A stretch of 64,000 nt of DNA, taken from positions 432,857 to 496,856 of the forward strand of contig JH720297.1 in assembly GCA_000231825.2 (NCBI GenBank), in the 5' to 3' direction. Shown here in pieces: positions 24,585-36,774 of the stretch. Positions within the stretch are counted from its first letter, which is position 1; each line of letters begins with the position of its first letter. This DNA comes from Tetrahymena elliotti 4EA (lineage: Eukaryota; Ciliophora; Oligohymenophorea; Hymenostomatida; Tetrahymenidae). The notes under the pieces were generated by a model. It had not been told where the DNA came from. It ran no database searches and saw only the letters and a list, made by a program, of their open reading frames with translations. The position numbers and the translations under genes were made by a program.

Positions 24585-26150
24585 TTACTGTTCTTTATAT
24601 CACTCACTCTTTCTCTTTCACTGTTTTTTATCTTTATCAATACTTCTTTCTTTCCCTTAATGAATCTAATCCTATTATTTTCTTATCTATACTTTTCCCA
24701 TTCCATGTTTAAACTCAATTTCAATAAATAAATAAATTAATGATCAAAGATCTACAAGCAGATAAATGTTTTCAATAATTATCTTTTTTAGTCATAATTC
24801 ATCATTTTTCTTGTAAAATTGTTAAAATTTATATCAATAATTAGGTTTTCAATGATCATAAAACAAAATTGATTCATAATTTATTTATACATTTTTTATT
24901 CAATTAACTATTATTTGCAGAGAAGTTAAAAGCTCATATATTTATCCTTATGTTTTTATGAAATATTCTAATTATTGTTTTTAATGTAACTCAAATTTGG
25001 CAATAAAAAATGTTAGGAATTGAAGTCTTGAAAACATCCAACAAAAAAAATTTAATTGTTCAACTATGAATAAGTATTTTATGCTTATTAAATCTAAAAA
25101 TTTTTTTCTATTGATAATTATAAAAACCTAAATTACTCAACATGTAAAATAAAAATATTACTTTTAAAATCAAAAAAATAATAAAAGAAATTTAAGACTC
25201 AACAAATTAATTTTGATTATTTTTATCCTCAATACACCTTCAAGAATAATCATTCAATAATTTAACAATCTCATTTTTAGTAATATATATTACTATTTAT
25301 GAAAGTTAAGTATCTTTGTTCATCTTAAATAAGTTCAGTATTAATAGTTACAATCAACATTTTTATTTAAATTTTTAGTGGGTATATATATTTATATTAT
25401 TTTAAAAGAATCTACAAGAATTTTCAATTTAATGAATGTACTAAAAATAATTTTTAGATGCTAATAATTATTGTAAATAAACCCTTAATATATTTTTTTT
25501 AGATAAAAAATTTTGAAAATTTAACATAAAAATGAGCCGATTTTGTTTTTTTCTTACACATTTTAATTAATTTAAAGTTAAAGAAAAATGTAAACTTCGA
25601 GACAAAGAAATCCTTAAATATTCTTTTATTTTTAAGTATCCTTTGTAGTGATTTAATCTTACACTCACTCTTCTAAACAATAAAATAGAATTAATGATTT
25701 CAAATAATATTTTGACAAATATTCAATAAGTTTATAAATTTATTGTTCAAAAGGCATGAAAAATAAGGTATTTGCAATTGAATTACTTTATTTAATTTTA
25801 TTTCCAAAATTAAATCTAGTTTTAAGTTTTTTAGGAAAATAAAAAAATATGTATTGAAAACCAAAAAAGTATTTAGATATCATTCCAAATCATTTATTGG
25901 TCTAATTTTGATTCAATTTTTATTTAAAAATAGAAAATATTATAAAAAATAAATGGATGTAAAAATTGAATTATTTTGTTTGAAAATTAGTGTTAGAAAA
26001 AAATTGGAATTATGAAAAATAAATTAAAGATTTATCAAATGAATATTTATTATTTTGTGGAATATTTAAGAATCGATGAGTGTAAATTATATATGCTTTA
26101 TTACACATGCTTTTTACAATTTATTTAATTAAGCTTACAAAGTTTTTTCA
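24585..26150. other. Long AT-rich intergenic region
   Basis: It is upstream of the sensor gene and downstream of the next minus-strand gene. A minus-strand frame from ATG 24702 gives 42 charged codons before TGA and could be a leader or an unrecognised first exon. Nothing else was seen. Confidence 0.5.
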
Positions 26151-28520
26151 TCATTAATTTAAATCTTAATTTTTTTAATATCTAGGTACAGATTTTTTGA
26201 ACTTGATTTTACTTTTTTTGTCTCCCTCTTAGCTATTTTCTGTGTGAGAAGAATTTTCTTATTGATTTTGGTTTTTATCAGAAATTACTTTTTATTATTC
26301 TTCATTATCAAATATAAACAAAGTTTTTTTGTTAATTATCTCTATAATTTGTTTTAACATTTCTTTTTAATCTTCGTCATATGCTTTGTCTATATAATGC
26401 TCAGGTCTTATCTTTTCTTCGTGTCTCTTTATTTCTTCTTGCAAAAGCAAAGATTCTTTTTAGAGATCTTCAAATGATTTCTATGGTTTTTCATCTTCAA
26501 TAATTGTCTATTAGCTTTCACTATCTTATTATTATTTATTAGAATTTTAGAACAAATTAAAGAAGGCATCAGATTCATTTTACTGTTAAATATATTCTTT
26601 ATCTTCACCTAAACCAAATATTAATTAGTCAGAAATACAATTTTTTACTCTTTTTGCTTCACTATTATTCACAAATTTAATATTTGGAGAAATGCTCTCA
26701 AATGAAAGTAAATCTGTATATTAGTCTATATAAGAAATATATTAATCAATATTAATACGGTGCTTTCCTTTGATAGTTAGTTCTCTTACACAACCATTAT
26801 CAATTACTTCATGAAGTACTTCTAGCAAAGCTATTTTTTCTAAATATTCTCTTGAATTTTTACTAAACTCTCTCTTCAACTCATCTTTATACTTGTAGAA
26901 ATCGTATCCATCATAGTCTGCATTTTAGTTATCATTTTCCATTATTATCTTAACTGTATCATAGAGCTAAAAGCTTCCACAGGCTACTAAAACTTATTTG
27001 TATTACTTATTTTCTAACAAGCTTTAATAGACTCTATCACTAAAATATTTCACTTTTTGATTAATTGGAAGGAATTTTTAATCTCCTGTCAAAATTTCGA
27101 GATAAGCATCGGGAACCTTCTTTAAATTTTTGTTTTATTCAGAGTAAAACAGATCTTTGCTGCAAGTAGGACATCCCTATTTAAAAATAGTATTATGTGA
27201 ATAACTTGTTTTTTCCATCAAAGTAACAAAATTTGACAAACGAACAGCTTCTTTTAATCTATTTAAGGGTTATTAAATAACCAAACTGTTAATATATTCA
27301 TTTATTGGCATATCAGCAAGAACAATCTTTGAAGGTAATTGCTGAGTAGAATTAGCTTGCTTGATAAAATCAATATACAATGAATTCAAATGTTCATAAA
27401 TATTCATCTTTCTATATTTAAACTAACTATTGTCAAAGTCATACACATAAGATTCATCACAAAAGCAATTTAATAAAAACTATCTTAACTATATTCCTCT
27501 AAGCTCATGAATGTCTTTGGTAGACTTATACCTTTAGATTATAAACTAGCTTAATAAAATTATAATAAGCAATAAAAAATGTTTACATTTAATTGATTTC
27601 ATCAACATAAAATTCATCGTTTATATTCTAGGCATTTTTATTATCTGAATCACTTATTGGCTAGTCTTATGTGATCAACAAACTAATTTAACCTTTCTTT
27701 TCTTTGAATATTTGCTTGAAATTATCATAACAATTGTATGGATAATTATCTACTCCTTAGATGATTACTTCTTGTTTGTTTTTTTCATCAAACAAAATAA
27801 ACTAATTTTTATCAACTTCAAATTTTATTATTTTATAGTTTTTAGATTCCTCTTTCAACCCCATTTTTTAATATATTTCTTTTTGCAACTCTTCATTTGA
27901 AATATTCAAATATTTTTCAATATTCTCCTTAAGCTTTGGAGATTACTAAAACAAACTTTTAATATTACTATCTTAGCTACTTAAAATGCTTCTTTCTATA
28001 TTTTAAATCTAAATATATTTAAGAAGATATAATTTCTCACTAACATCTTCTAAAAGCTTGGATCCTATTCTTCTATACTTTGGATTCTCCATAAGAAATA
28101 TGATATCTTTTGAATTTTAAAAATATTTACTATGTAGAAAGAATGTAATAAATCAATAATTCTACCTAAACAAAATTTTTCTATCTGGGATGACTCTTAA
28201 ATCTACTAATGCAAATTATTGTCTTTAATTTCTTTAATTAATTCTTCCATAATATTATGATCCTTAAGACCTATATTTAGCAAATTATTTAAAGAATTCA
28301 ACAAGTAGTTGTAATCTTTTCCTTTGAAAGATTTCTAAATTATGTCAATATTCTTTTTCATAGTCATAACAAGCTCTTCGTAATTGTCTCTAGCTTTCTG
28401 GCACCCCTAAAGTTTATTTTTAGAAAAGAAGAACTTCTATTTATTGACAATTTAAAAAGCTCTCTTATTTGTCTAAAAAAGTTTGGCTCCTTTTTGAATA
28501 ACACTCCTAAATGCAAACAT
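26151..28520 (-). CDS. Unknown protein with mitochondrial-type N-terminus, 751 aa
   Basis: Exons 28166-28520, 27587-28106 and 26151-27531 join in phase to 2256 bases. The first 40 residues (MFAFRSVIQKGAKLFQTNKR...) are basic, hydroxylated and lack acids, like a mitochondrial presequence. A structured middle part includes IIFLMENPKYRRIGSKLLE, KIVLADMPINEYINSLVIQ and QVLVACGSFQLYDTVKIIM. Some of this spacing recalls TraB-family proteins, but the similarity is too weak to name it. A CPTC pair (near 27180) may bind metal. The C-terminal 150 residues are acidic, Gln-rich and coiled. Intron ends (59 and 55 bp) are canonical. Confidence 0.8.
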
Positions 28521-29222
28521 CTATCTAAGATTTATAAACAAACTAATGCTATTTTTTTTAATTTATTTAGAGAATCTTCTTAAAATAAATTTAACAATCA
28601 AATTTAAATCTTTACAAATTTTAGTGAATATCAAAATTTTTGATATTAGCTATTTATTTAGTCTTTTATTCCAAATATTTCTAGAAACATGATCTTAAAA
28701 TTTATTTTTTTTCAAAATAATTAAAATCAATTTTTACTACTTCACAAAAGCATGTATTCGTTAATAATGTCTACAAAAATTTAACTTTTCAAAAAATTTA
28801 ATTATTCAATAAATATCATATCATCATATACCCTCATCTTTGACAACAAAACATCATTAAATAGGCAGAAATTATAATAATTTAATTTCTCTTTAGCATC
28901 TATTAGCAAAAAAAAAAATTGTAACTATTTTATATACATATTGAGTTTTTATTAATTTTAAGGGTTATTTAGAACATAAAATAAATTCTAGTGAATAATG
29001 TTAATCATTTATTTAACATCGGGCAAAATATTTTGGGTAATATACAAAGAATCTCAAGATATTTATTTATGAAGTTGTCATTAAATTTTGATTTTGTTGT
29101 GAAAAAAATATCATTTTATGATACTATGATATTACTTTTTAGAAATACTTTTATAATAAATAATTTTTATATATAATTTTAATAATTAGAATTATGATTA
29201 TGTTTTTTAAGTTATTTTGTAT
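28521..29222. other. AT-rich intergenic region
   Basis: It lies between two minus-strand genes. The short plus-strand frames are spacer-like, and nothing is supported. Confidence 0.6.
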
Positions 29223-31673
29223 TCATGAGTGTTAAATTTTGTTTATGTTCTCTTGTAATTTCTAAAACTATTAAGAAACAGACTGAAATTTGCAAGCATA
29301 TTTTTTTAATTTTCTTGTTATTTATCTTCTACTAAAATTTTGTGATTAAGGTGTTAAACATGTACCTGGTCTACTTACAGAAGATAAAGGGCGCTGCTTA
29401 ACTAAGCTAGGTTTTTATGGTATTTATTCTGTGTTAAAACTATCTTAGTCAACAGTTTAAGAGCATTTTTCTATTTTGCTAGGTTGTTTATGTAGTTGTT
29501 TTTTGATATTAAATTCTGAGCTTTTGGATTTATTTAGCTAGTTTAAATCTAACTATTACTACCCTTCTTTTCTAATTCTTTAAATATAATTCATATATTC
29601 TTGGTATATCATATCATCTGTGTTATAGGTTTATTTTACCTTTTCCTCTATTAAAAATATAAAAAAAATTACTTTTAACTAATAAAATTTTAATTACCTA
29701 AATAATTTATTTCGGTTTCTTTGCATTTTTATTAAATATAATGAAATAAGTTTGAACTCTTAGCTAGTATTTATGCATCTTAACTTTGCTTTTACTAGAC
29801 AGAAGATAATATCTTAGATTTTGTTTTATTAGATGTAAGCAATTCAAATTATTTAGGCTTTAATGGCTGAACTTAATTTTACTCACTTTAATCATAAGAA
29901 TCCTAAGGTTAAAATACGAAAGATTTATTTCTGCAGCCCTAACTTTAATATCTAGAAATGGAGGTTTGAGGGCGTTAACTATTTCCATTAATATATTAAA
30001 ATTTATAGATATTTTGAGAAGGCTAAGTTTATGTTTTTTTTAAAGGTGTTCCATATCTTGTTGACTGAATTGTTAATTGAGCTTGATTGAAATATAAATT
30101 TTATAAATCTTTGTTGATATTCATTTATGTATTTGGAGATTAAAGCAGAGAAATAGGGATTTAAAATTTATTTTTATTACTCCAATTTTTTTCTGCTAGA
30201 TTGTTTAAAGCATCCACATAACTTATATCTTCTGGATAAGTATTTGTCCCTATACATTATTAATCTTCTTATATGATGGTCTGAGTGTCATTATGCAAAA
30301 AATCCTCTTTAGAATTCTCTGCAATATTGTTAATAATTGTTACTGAACCTTATTTCTAAATTTCATCTGTGAATCCATCACTTAAATTATATTAAGGACT
30401 CACATCTTCTTATTTTATTTCAAGAATCTCATTTTTAGGAGAACTCTGATTAAAATTAAATTCCTATTAATTTACACTCTACTTTTCTATTTGAACATTA
30501 TTGATAGTATTTGATATTAATTAATTTGAAAATGGATTATTGATGGTTTCTCTATGTTTACTTCTGCTAGTTTCCATAAACAGAGAATTTTCTATACTTT
30601 GTTAACCCCCTCTATGAGATTTTTAAATTAAATTAGAATCAGCTTCTAAAGATTGATTTTGATAGTTGCTGCTAATAGGTGTATCTTCAGCATTTTAATA
30701 AAAATGTGAATTTATTTATTTTTTAATATAATCTTTACTTCTCTGAGTTTTTATTGAGGCCTTTTCAGGTTAAGTTTTTATCCTAGCTGTATTTTCTTCA
30801 GATTATATCATATCATAGTAATTGCTACTATTATGGCAAGTTTACAATGATTTTGTTTAATTGCGAAATCCCTACTTTTAAATATCTTAAGTATTGAATA
30901 TACTTTTATGCTAACTCTATACTCTGCTATTGAGTTATTGCATCGTGTTGGATTATTCTTTGATATTACTTCTAGAAGTATTTTAAGTAACATTGTTTGG
31001 GGCTGATACTAAAATCAAAGTACGAGTACTAATAGAATTTTGTTTTGATCTAAAAAAATCTTATACTTGTTGCCTTTAATTAAGACATGTATTTTGTAAG
31101 TTAATTCTACTTGATTACTATTTTTAATAGTTCATATTATTTTAAGGTGTTTAAGAATAAAATTTTCCATAAATCTACTCACTCTTTCTATTTAGTACCT
31201 TCTTGCTATCAATGAAAGGGTTTTAATCAGTTATTTATCCTAAACTATTCTAACCTTCTGAACAAAGTTTACAGCTTTCATCTACACTGGTGTTATAATA
31301 TATATCCTCCTTTAAAGTAGACTTTTCTTTATATTCTAATTTTTTCTGCCTTTCTTAGTCCGCTTTATTAAATTCCTGCTATATAAGCCAACTCTATTCC
31401 TAAATTACCAAATTTTCTTATACTTAAATTGTGCTTTAGGTTCTTTTGAGCTGCTATTCTATTTCTAACATGCATAAATAAAATTTAAAATAATCATTAA
31501 TGTTAACTTAATTTACATTAATCAATGCTTTGTTGAGAAGATCTAATTACTTTTGAATTGAGCTTAGTTCCAACTAATGAAAAATTTTATAGAGGTTAAA
31601 ATTTATTATCTGATTTAAGGTATTAGTTCTATTCTTGAACAAGCTTAGAAAGCTCCTTAACTTAAGTTTGCAT
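29223..31673 (-). CDS. Gln/Asn/Ser-rich protein, 782 aa
   Basis: Three exons (31517-31673, 29698-31464, 29223-29647) join in phase to 2349 bases, ending at TGA 29223-29225. The N-terminal 120 residues form a probable coiled coil (KELSKLVQEQNQYLKSDNK, QEFNKADQERQKKLEYKEK). An SCKLCSEG pair follows. The rest is low-complexity Gln/Asn/Ser with short basic patches (SSVSRPGTCLTP, RRQITRKLKKYACKFQ). No enzyme motif was seen. Such proteins in ciliates are often cytoskeletal or cortical, but nothing here proves that. Confidence 0.8.
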
Positions 31674-32598
31674 TTAAATTTGAGAATAATATAAATAAAT
31701 AAATAAAAAATATAGTCTAGTTGAATTACTTATCTAACTATTATTAGATAAAACACCAAAAAATAAATAAATAAATAAATAATTTTACTTAATACTTATT
31801 TATTTTATATATAATTAAAGCTGTAAACAATAATACCAAATAATCTTACTAACTAACTGTCTTTACAAATATTACTTGACATCATATACTTTAATTTCTT
31901 CTTTAAAAAAAGAAACACATCTAATTTAATTCATATCATTAAAATTAAAATAAGAACATTTTCTCAAGTTGATTGATTATTAATCCTTACCTTACAATTT
32001 AAAATTTTTCCCAAGAAAAGCAAAACGTTTAAAATTGTATTTGTTTAGTCCATAAAATGTTTAATTATCTTCATATAAAGCTAAAATACTATTAGCAAAT
32101 TATCTCAATCAAAATCTCAATAATTATTTTAAAAACTCTAATTTTTTTAGTTTCTCATTATTAGTATTTTGAGAATTTTTCAAATTAAAAAATGTGTTAA
32201 AATCTAATATTAATTTATTTTATTAAATTTGTTATGGCTGAGTTCGTAATAATATGTAATAAATAAATACGATTTTGTTAAATAAAAACTTTAAATTATT
32301 CAGCTCTTATTTTTTATTGACTTAATTTACCTTATGTTAATATATTTGAATAAATATTAAATTTATTTGACTTTTTTATTAAGATTAATCAATTTATAGT
32401 GCAAATAATTAAAAGATAAGTAATTAATTTTTTTCTTTGGTAATTTGATACTGTTACTAAAATTTGATCATCTTTATTTTTAAAAATTTTACAGAAAACA
32501 GTAAAAATTACCTCATAATATTTTTTAATTTATAACTAAAAATATATTAGATTTAAATTTTAAAAGTTTTGTGTTTATCTTGATGAAAGTAAATCTCC
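31674..32598. other. AT-rich intergenic region
   Basis: It contains an AAATA-type run near 31755-31785. No coding frame of normal composition was seen. Confidence 0.6.
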
Positions 32599-34613
32599 TC
32601 ATAATTTAACAAGAAGTGGGGTCATGTATTACATTTGATAATAGTTGTTTTTTTTGTTGTTTTATGAAAAAATTGGCTTGTTTTATGGAAGTGAATGAGA
32701 CTACAAATTAAGTTTTATTGATTAATTTCTTAGCTAACTTCCATAGAATATACTACTAAAAGCTGAATCGTTTTATTCGATAGAAGAATGTTTCTAAATT
32801 TACTATGGAAAATTAATATAGATTGAATTGATCTATTACTGATAATTTTAATTATTTAATTATTATTATTATTATTATTAATACAATTAGGGATTGCTAT
32901 TTTTTGTAAATGATTAGTTTCTTTTTTTATTAAGGCTTAAAGTTATTTAGCCATCATCAAAATCTTGTGATTCCAAATCTTAAGATTGGCTTAATATTTT
33001 ACTTAAATTTTCAATGGCTATACTGTTTTTTTAAGATAATATTGTATTATGTTTTATTTGATTACTTTTTTTTAAGCTAGCTATTTTTTTGGTCAAAGGA
33101 GTTTCGTTCCTTTGTTTTTATGGCGAAATCGAAGTGTGAATTCTTGAAAGTGGTCTATTTTGTTAACTTGAAATCTAAGCTTCTTATGATAATTGGGTAA
33201 TTTTAAAAAGATTCTATTTATTTGAAAGCTTAACTGTCTTTAAATATTCATCAATAAAAATTTCACTTTCTTTCTATTTACTCATATCTGGCTATGACAT
33301 TCTCTTCGACCTATCATAGTATGATTTAATTTGTTATTTATCTTCATTAGGCTATTATTATTATTTCTACTAAATCTCATTTTTTTAAATATATTCCTAA
33401 CTTAGACATTAAATATTCTGTAGATCAATAGATGATGATTTTTATCCCTACATTTATTATTGTTTCTTGTAGTTGCTCCTAATGAAATAATTAAAAGGTT
33501 TTTTTATTGGTGAAATTTCATTTTACTTACACTGATACTTCTCAAACAATTATTTAGTTTTACAAGTCAAATTATTAAAATTATTAGCCAAAATACTATT
33601 CTCAAAATTTGGCATAACTCGTTGATCTAAATCATCTTCTCTTTCATGATGCTAAGATGTTAAGCATCTCTAATTATTTTTATGATGTTACCCACCTTAC
33701 TATTTATTATCAAATATCGTATTCATTGATTCAGCTCTCTATCTATTCTGAATTAAATTTAATCTATTTTAAGCTAAAGCATTCAAGATCTAATTCTTTT
33801 GGTTTTTTTTTCTTATGATAACTTGTTTCTTTTGTTATTATTAAGTCATATCTAATTCTTTTTTGTGATTAAAATTAACTCCTACATCAAAAAATATGTG
33901 TTAGTTCTGTAGAGTACTTAAGTTTTTATCATTTTATTCAGGATACTGACTCAAGTAATGTAACTCTTTTGATTATTATTATAATTATTATCCAACTTTT
34001 AAAAATGAATCATTAAGGTAAGGATTTGAAGATGGTGTTTTGCTTCTAATAGAACTTTCATCAGTTTTTAATTTAGTCTAAGGACTGTTGTGTTAATCTT
34101 ATTTAAAATTTAGTGTATCATTTCTATCATTTTGCTGCAACTTATAATATTCTACTAATTCATAAGCCAGTTCATTGCTTTTTTAAACGCTCTTAACCTC
34201 AGCTTAATTTTTTGAATTAATCTTTTTAATATGTATGGCTGTGTCCATTTAACCCTATGTATTAGGATGAATTAAACTTTTTTTAATCTCCTCAAAAAGT
34301 ACTTTTTTCATTTATTTGACCTAAGTTATGGTATTTATTGTTTTTAATTATTTCTATTCAATATCTTCAAAAATTAACAATAATCCTAAATTTAAGAGTT
34401 TGCAACAAATTTTAAATTGATTGAAAAACTCTCTTTCTTGAAATCCATTGATTTCATATTAACACAAGATAGTCTGCAAAAATATGCTTACTTTATTACT
34501 ACCTTAAATATCTTCTCCTAAAATAAATAGGCTACTCTTTTTAATGATAGCTATATAAAACTAATGTTAAAATTCAGTATTTAATTAATTTATTAATTAG
34601 TTAAAACCAACAT
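32599..34613 (-). CDS. Gln-rich protein with a short helical N-terminal domain, 655 aa
   Basis: Exon 32599-34560 is open throughout (654 codons) and ends at TGA 32599-32601. A two-codon first exon at 34608-34613 (ATG TTG) with a 47 bp intron is the best start I can see; the start is uncertain, and an internal ATG lies at about 34285. The first 90 residues look folded and hydrophobic (IIKKSSLFILGEDIQG, FNQFKICCKLLNLGLLLIF). The rest is Gln-, Ser- and Lys-rich, with a TAA run encoding poly-Gln near 32865. No known domain recognised. Confidence 0.75.
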
Positions 34614-35176
34614 ATTTTATTTACTACTAAATAAATACATCATAAACATCTCAAAAAAATACTTTCAAAAATTAATTTTAAAATAATTATATTAAATTAA
34701 TTTTACATTAAATCTATTATTAATGTAAAGAATTGCCAAATTTAGAAGAGATATCTATTAACTAAACAATAAAAAACATCTTCAATTAAAATATAAAGTT
34801 AAAATAAATTATTATTTACTCAATATTTAATTAGTGCTAAAAAAAATAAAAAGATAGAAGATAAGTTTTAATTGATAATTTATATTAAAAGCTAACTTAG
34901 TAATATAAAATCATTATCAAAGAACAGAATAATTTTTTTTATTCAACCAAAAAAATATTTTTAATTATTATTAAAATTAATTTATAAGAAAAAGAGTATT
35001 CAAAAAATTTATCTACACCAAGATAAATAATTATAATTTTTATGTTTTTTTATGGAAAATATTCTTATTGATCAGAAATAATCATATCTCATCTATCTGT
35101 TTTTTATTATATATTTAGAGATAAATCAAACATAATCCTAATAATATAAATAATTTAATATTGATCAAATTAAGAT
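34614..35176. other. Divergent intergenic region
   Basis: AT-rich spacer between the divergent starts at 34613 and 35177. It should hold both promoters, but no recognisable element was seen. Confidence 0.5.
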
Positions 35177-35803
35177 ATGGATTAGGGTAATAATTAGGAG
35201 ATTGAACAAAATTTATGTTATGTTTGTTTTATCAATGAGGCTGATCCAGAAATAGTTTCAGATATAAAAATATGTAATGAATGCTACTTGAGAACAAGTA
35301 AGATGATGAGAGAGTTCAAAGAAAAAAGATATTTATTGGGCAAAAAGAATGTAGAGATATCTGAAATCATCAAGGATAAGTTATATTTAGGAAATGAAGA
35401 TGCAGCCTCAAGCAAAAAGGAATTGGAGGAACGTGGTATAACGCATATATTAGTAGCAGGTAGTCAGCTTGACCAATATTTCGAATAAGATTATACTTAT
35501 CTATAATTAGAGCTTGCTGATAGTGTTAACTAAAAATTATCCAATTTTTTTAATATTTCAAACTAATTTATTGAAAATGGTAATGTAGTATACGTTCATT
35601 GTGCAGCAGGAGTATCAAGGAGTGCTTCTCTTGTTATAGCTTACATAATGAAAAAAAATTAATGGACTTTTGAGCAAGCATTTGAGTTTGTAAAAAGTAA
35701 AAGGTCAGTAATTTGTCCAAATTCTTCATTTAGATCTTAGTTGAAGGAGTATGAAGCATTAATTTTATAATCAACTTAATAAGAAAACAGTTAAATTGAA
35801 TGA
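35177..35803 (+). CDS. Dual-specificity protein phosphatase with N-terminal zinc cluster, 208 aa
   Basis: This is one uninterrupted exon. The catalytic signature HCAAGVSRSA (Cys at about residue 142) is the HCxxGxSRS loop of cysteine-dependent dual-specificity phosphatases. Upstream, EIIKDKLYLGNEDAAS and ERGITHILVAGS match the start of the DSP fold (the general-acid Asp should lie near DSVN). The ending KSKRSVICPNSSFRSQL is typical of DSPs (RP.v.PN.gF..QL). Before the domain, C14-x2-C17 and C33-x2-C36 form a probable zinc site. It removes phosphate from phospho-Tyr/Ser/Thr proteins; the substrate is unknown. No membrane segment was seen. Confidence 0.93.
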
Positions 35804-36774
35804 TTTCATAAAATATTTTTGTAAACCAAATTAAATTTAAATAAAATTCCTACCTATTTTTTTAATTTTTAAATTCAAATAAATTAGTTTGTAATTATCC
35901 ATTTTACCTTATGTATAAGTTATTTCACTAAATTAGTTATATTTTTATTCAAAAGCTCTATTTGCTTAATAATTATCAATTATTAACTAATAGATGCAAA
36001 ACAGATGAAATTTGATAAAAGGGGAAATGATCTTTTCAAAAAAATACCTGAAATAATTATCTTAACAATTAATTAATCTCAAAATTATCAAAAAATATTT
36101 TTTCATAACTTCAAAAAAAATAATTTTACAACAAATTCTAATCTAAATAAAGAATATTTCAAATTTTGATTTTCATGTTTGTATTTAGAAACCAAAAATT
36201 CTTTTAAAACTACACCCAATTTTTTTGGTAGAATTTAAAAATATTTTATTCAAAACCATTTTAAATATTTGTTCATCAAATCTTTCAAAAGCAATTCAAT
36301 TTAAATTATGTTCAAAAAACTATAATTATTAAAAATTTTCGCTTTTTTCTATCTTTTTTATACATCAAATTAGTTGTCACAAAACTTCTTTCATATCTGA
36401 TTCAAGTAAAAAATAAATTTTCTGTAAAAATGATAATTTTTGAAGAAAATTTAATCAAATAAATTTAAAATAATTTTAATTAATATTTTAAAATAAGAAT
36501 ATTTATTTAAATTTAAAAATGTCTGTCTCCAATCTAAAAATATGCTTTAATTTACTTTAATTCATACAAAAAAACTATTAATATTATTTATATTTCATGA
36601 AAATAAATTTTTTGTGGCTATGGTTGAAATAAAACTATTTATTGACCTCATCAATTTAAAAAGCCAAGTAAGTAATAATGCTTTTCTATTTAGTTTAAAA
36701 GGGTATTGAATTAAAAACTTTAATTAAAAGTCAAAGAATTTGAGTTTTGAGTATGTAAGGAGTCGTTAGTAAAA
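35804..36774. other. AT-rich intergenic region with a short upstream frame
   Basis: At about 36620-36665 a short frame (MVEIKLFIDLINLKSQ) is followed by GTAAGT and by a TTTAG at about 36690. It could be a first exon of the next gene, but an in-frame TGA blocks a simple join. Nothing else was seen. Confidence 0.4.

Noticed and set aside
32794..32839. A 46 bp intron near the 3' end of the Gln-rich gene
   Set aside because: Position counting showed that the unspliced frame is open through it to the TGA; splicing would change the frame.
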